From contig CAZBMJ010000056.1 of the NCBI GenBank assembly GCA_964493205.1, positions 1 through 8,573 on the forward strand: a stretch of 8,573 nt of DNA, given 5' to 3'. Each line of letters opens with the position of its first letter. The first letter of the stretch is position 1. Position numbers and translations under genes: made by a program. Source of the DNA: CAZBMJ01 sp964493205 (GTDB lineage Bacteria; Myxococcota; UBA727; JABDBI01). Below are positions 6,279-8,573 of the stretch, piece by piece. The notes under the pieces were generated by a model. The model was not told the origin of the DNA. It made no database searches and saw only the letters and a list, made by a program, of their open reading frames with translations.

Positions 6279-7598
6279 ATGAAGAAAATAGCCACAGAGG
6301 TTAACTTTGATTCCTTAGTAGGGCCAACGCACAATTTTGCAGGCCTTTCTTTTGGCAATATTGCTTCTACTACTAATCAAAAAAAATCTTCTAATCCTAA
6401 AATTGCCGCCTTGCAAGGTTTAGAAAAAATGTATTTTTTGCACAAACAAGGATTTAAGCAAGGCATTTTTCCTCCTCATCCACGGCCTTTCTTTCAAATT
6501 CTAGAAAACTTAGGCTTTGATAGCGTAAAAACAGCCTTAGAGCAAAACCCAACTTTGGTAAAAAATCTATGTTCATCATCGTTTATGTGGGCGGCCAATA
6601 TGGCCACCTTTAGCCCTAGCAGTGATTGCTTTGATAATAAAGTACATATTACGCCAGCTAACTTAATCAATAAGTTTCATAGAAGTATTGAAGCAGATTC
6701 TTCTTATGAACTTTTGCGACAAATTTTTAATGATTCACGCTATTTTAGTGTGCACAAACCACTTTTTGCTCACGATATTTTATCGGATGAGGGAGCTGCT
6801 AATCATAACCGTTTATGCTCTGAGCATACTAATGCAGGCTTAGAAATATTTGTTTACGGCAAACTTGCAGGCCATGATAGTCAAAAAACTCTTAAATTTC
6901 CAGCACGACAATCTTTATTAGCCTCACAAAGCGTGGCCAGGCTTCATAAACTTAAGGCTGATTTAACCTTCTTTTTACAACAAAACCCTCAAGCCATCGA
7001 TGAAGGTGCTTTTCATAACGACGTCGTGTGTGTGATGAACGAAAATGTTATTTTGTGCCATGAGCTTGCTTTTATTGATCAACAAAAAGCTTTATTAACC
7101 ATAAAAAAAGCTTACGAAAATAATTTCAACAAAGAATTATTTATTATAACTATTAACAATAAAGATTTATCACTTAATAACGCTGTGAGCTCTTATTTGT
7201 TTAACTCCCAACTATTAACTAAAAACAACGGCAAGATGTTGTTATTTGCCCCTCTAGAATCTAGGGAAAACAGTTTTAGCAACAATGCCATACAAAAAAT
7301 TATCAGTGATGATAATCCCATAGACGAAGTAGCTTTTTTTGATATTTCTCAAAGCATGGCCAATGGTGGAGGTCCTGCATGCTTACGCCTGCGCTGTGTT
7401 TTGTCAGAAGAAGAGTTTGCCAGTATTAATAAAAGCATATTTTTAAACAACACTAATTACGAGGAATTAAAATATAGTATTAATACGCATTATCCTGAAA
7501 CTTTTGATCTTAGTTATTTGCTTGATAATACTTATTTAAATACCATAAAAAAAGCACTTGATAATATTTACCAAGTGCTTGGATTAGAAATCAGATAA
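6279..7598 (+). CDS. astB: N-succinylarginine dihydrolase
   Basis: This enzyme is the second step of the arginine succinyltransferase (AST) pathway. It converts N2-succinylarginine to N2-succinylornithine, releasing two NH3 and CO2, in the cytosol. The 439 residues run colinear with E. coli AstB (447) from EVNFDSLVGPTHNFAGLSFG at the start through the C-terminal region. The Cys-His-Glu catalytic triad of this amidinotransferase-fold family is present: E171 in DEGAANHNR, H246 in FHNDV and C368 in GGGPACLRLR. Further conserved blocks are FPPHPRP (64-70), NLINKFHRSIEA (128-139) and SYLFNSQLL (305-313). AAGGA six bases before ATG supports the start. None of astA, astC, astD or astE is adjacent, unlike the enterobacterial astCADBE operon, so the gene stands alone as far as the window shows. 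Its last codons carry a hairpin that looks like the terminator of the opposing gene. The enzyme appears intact. Confidence 0.96.
   Translation: MKKIATEVNFDSLVGPTHNFAGLSFGNIASTTNQKKSSNPKIAALQGLEKMYFLHKQGFKQGIFPPHPRPFFQILENLGFDSVKTALEQNPTLVKNLCSSSFMWAANMATFSPSSDCFDNKVHITPANLINKFHRSIEADSSYELLRQIFNDSRYFSVHKPLFAHDILSDEGAANHNRLCSEHTNAGLEIFVYGKLAGHDSQKTLKFPARQSLLASQSVARLHKLKADLTFFLQQNPQAIDEGAFHNDVVCVMNENVILCHELAFIDQQKALLTIKKAYENNFNKELFIITINNKDLSLNNAVSSYLFNSQLLTKNNGKMLLFAPLESRENSFSNNAIQKIISDDNPIDEVAFFDISQSMANGGGPACLRLRCVLSEEEFASINKSIFLNNTNYEELKYSINTHYPETFDLSYLLDNTYLNTIKKALDNIYQVLGLEIR
7547..7580 (-). terminator. Intrinsic terminator of the outer-membrane gene, inside the 3' end of astB
   Basis: Read on the minus strand, AAGCACTTG (7572-7580) and CAAGTGCTT (7552-7560) form a perfect 9-bp stem with an 11-base AT-rich loop, followed directly by a T run (7547-7553 counting the stem end). 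It starts 18 bp past the stop codon of the minus-strand barrel gene. On the plus strand the same bases encode residues about 425-434 of AstB, and no T tract follows in that direction. Confidence 0.85.
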
Positions 7599-8237
7599 TT
7601 AAAAAGCATAACCTAGTTTAAAGTCTATGCCATAATTAAATTTCCAGGTATCACCGCTTTGAGGGATTCCAAAAAAAGCATTAACAATAGTATTTGCGTC
7701 TTTATCTCCTAGAGAAGTACTTGTATCATTTTTTACAAGAAAGTTAACACCAGCACCACCTTCTAAGTTCATAAAGAACCCACCATCATAGACCCAATCC
7801 CAACCAAGCATAGCCATAGGAGCTATACCCATAGCAGTGGAATTTATTTTGTATTTAGCGGAACTAAAATCTAATTGGCTATAATTGAAATTAAGCCTTG
7901 GCTCTAGATAAAAACTATCGTTTAAACTTTTTTGTTTGTTGCTGCTCATAAAAAATTTAGCGCCAACGCCAATTTCAAAAGATATTGGCATGCTGTTTGA
8001 TTTTTGCTCGAACAGCTCTTCAATAAGCAATTTGCGTACCCAATTATAAGAAAGATTTACAGGGGCAGTAATGGCTAGAAAATCAGTTACTTTATATTGA
8101 TAAAGTATGTTAGCCGAGCTTACTACAGCAAAAAGTGGCGATACGGCTAGGGCCATAGTTTTTTCATTGGCAGCCTTTGCATTAACAGAAGTAAATAAAG
8201 ACATAGCCATGATTGCAGATATAAAAATCTTTTTCAT
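7599..8237 (-). CDS. Small outer-membrane beta-barrel protein (predicted), function unknown
   Basis: The 212-residue product opens with MKK, a hydrophobic stretch and SVNAKA, a Sec signal peptide with cleavage likely after Ala20 or Ala22. The mature part alternates aromatic and hydrophobic with polar residues in short strands, such as LYQYKVTDFLAITAPVNLSY, FEIGVGAKFF and MNLEGGAGVNFLV. It has no long transmembrane helix and ends KLGYAF, with the C-terminal Phe typical of proteins inserted by the BAM complex. About 190 mature residues would suit an 8-stranded barrel of the OmpA/OmpW/PagP size class. No specific family can be named. AGGAG five bases before ATG supports the start. Upstream, TTGAAA (8300-8305) could be a -35 but no good -10 fits it. 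The stop codon directly abuts that of convergent astB, and an intrinsic terminator lies within astB. Confidence 0.82.
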   Translation of the reverse strand: MKKIFISAIMAMSLFTSVNAKAANEKTMALAVSPLFAVVSSANILYQYKVTDFLAITAPVNLSYNWVRKLLIEELFEQKSNSMPISFEIGVGAKFFMSSNKQKSLNDSFYLEPRLNFNYSQLDFSSAKYKINSTAMGIAPMAMLGWDWVYDGGFFMNLEGGAGVNFLVKNDTSTSLGDKDANTIVNAFFGIPQSGDTWKFNYGIDFKLGYAF

Positions 8238-8334
8238 TGATGCTCCTAAGCATTAAAAAATTAAATTGCCTAGATCGCTCTATCTAATAAACTTTAGTTT
8301 TTCAATAGGTAGTTGAAGAATTTAAGTAAGCTCT

Positions 8335-8434
8335 TACGCAGCGTGACCATCTGATTACCCATAAGCGTTGATTAACCTGAGTATTTGATAAGCCCAGGTG
8401 TTCAAGTTCTGTTTTCAGCCCGTTTCTACGTGCC
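8335..8434 (-). repeat. Tandem repeat unit U1 (dispersed repeat family, inverted relative to A1)
   Basis: Unit 8343-8434 is followed directly by a second unit at 8435-8530. Both share TGATTACCCATAAG, GATAAGC, CAGGTG and a final TCTACGTGCC. Positions 8410-8439 are an exact inverted match to 41-70. The lead-in TACGCAGCGTGAC (8335-8347) matches 1977-1989 with one change. It lies upstream of the barrel gene and is non-coding. Confidence 0.8.
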
Positions 8435-8566
8435 ACGCCCATATGATTACCCATAAGTATTGATTAGTTAATCTGAGTTTTGGATAAGCACAGGTGATGG
8501 AATTCTATTTTTAGCCCTTCTCTACGTGCCGTCGGCTTGTCCCTGAGGTATCCCCACAAATTTAAA
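8435..8566 (-). repeat. Tandem repeat unit U2 joined to the GTGGGGATACCTCAG module
   Basis: U2 (8435-8530) aligns with U1 with about 20 mismatches over 92 positions by hand count, plus a 4-base GTTA insertion. Its outer end runs into an exact 24-base inverted copy of part of B1 (8519-8542 against 2052-2075) and then into the module shared with 149-171 (8543-8566). The stretch 8238-8573 therefore holds the barrel-gene leader followed by these repeats, and no gene. Confidence 0.78.
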
Positions 8567-8573
8567 AGGCTAA

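Noticed and set aside
8343..8530. CRISPR-like array
   Set aside because: There are only two units, the similarity spans the whole unit rather than short repeats with unique spacers, and no cas gene is present.
1..8573. Whole window as a composite transposon bounded by inverted repeats
   Set aside because: There is no transposase, integrase or target-site duplication. The cargo is core genes, and further repeat copies lie inside the region, so scattered intergenic repeats are the simpler reading.

Overview
The window is AT-rich Gram-negative bacterial DNA: one gene encodes a predicted outer-membrane barrel protein and another a predicted lipoprotein. All the recognisable genes are chromosomal. 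They are a bifunctional GlmU, a PspA/IM30 protein, a proton-coupled oligopeptide (POT) transporter, an EVE-domain protein and succinylarginine dihydrolase (AstB). No plasmid, phage or transposase gene is present. The taxonomic origin cannot be fixed from the sequence. The gene set and hairpin-type intergenic repeats fit a low-GC gammaproteobacterium (Legionellales-like) or a member of Bdellovibrionota, but this is only a guess.

Layout. Positions 1-342 hold no gene, only dispersed repeat modules and an intrinsic terminator. On the minus strand follow a Cys-rich/poly-Pro lipoprotein of unknown function (343-1548) and, overlapping its start by 10 bp, an EVE-domain gene (1539-1934). A 220-bp repeat-rich gap (1935-2154) separates these from pspA (2155-2910), which lies 75 bp downstream of the POT transporter gene (2986-4629, TTG start). 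A 177-bp gap holding a GC-rich hairpin and a candidate promoter precedes glmU (4807-6216). All six of these genes are read leftward. astB (6279-7598) is the only plus-strand gene. It diverges from glmU across a 62-bp gap in which the candidate -10 boxes overlap. It converges with a small outer-membrane barrel gene (7599-8237, minus) with no spacer between the stop codons. The terminator of the barrel gene appears to lie inside the last codons of astB. Positions 8238-8573 hold the barrel-gene leader and then two tandem repeat units.

The genes form no single pathway. GlmU makes UDP-GlcNAc for peptidoglycan and LPS. PspA maintains the inner membrane. The POT transporter imports di-/tripeptides, and AstB acts in arginine breakdown, so the last two could both serve amino-acid nutrition. 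The least explained material is the intergenic repeat family, which has copies near 6-110, 149-171, 2023-2140 and, inverted, 8343-8566. It includes a 30-bp exact inverted match between the two ends of the window and a hairpin whose stem shows a compensatory change between copies. The novel-looking protein is the lipoprotein.
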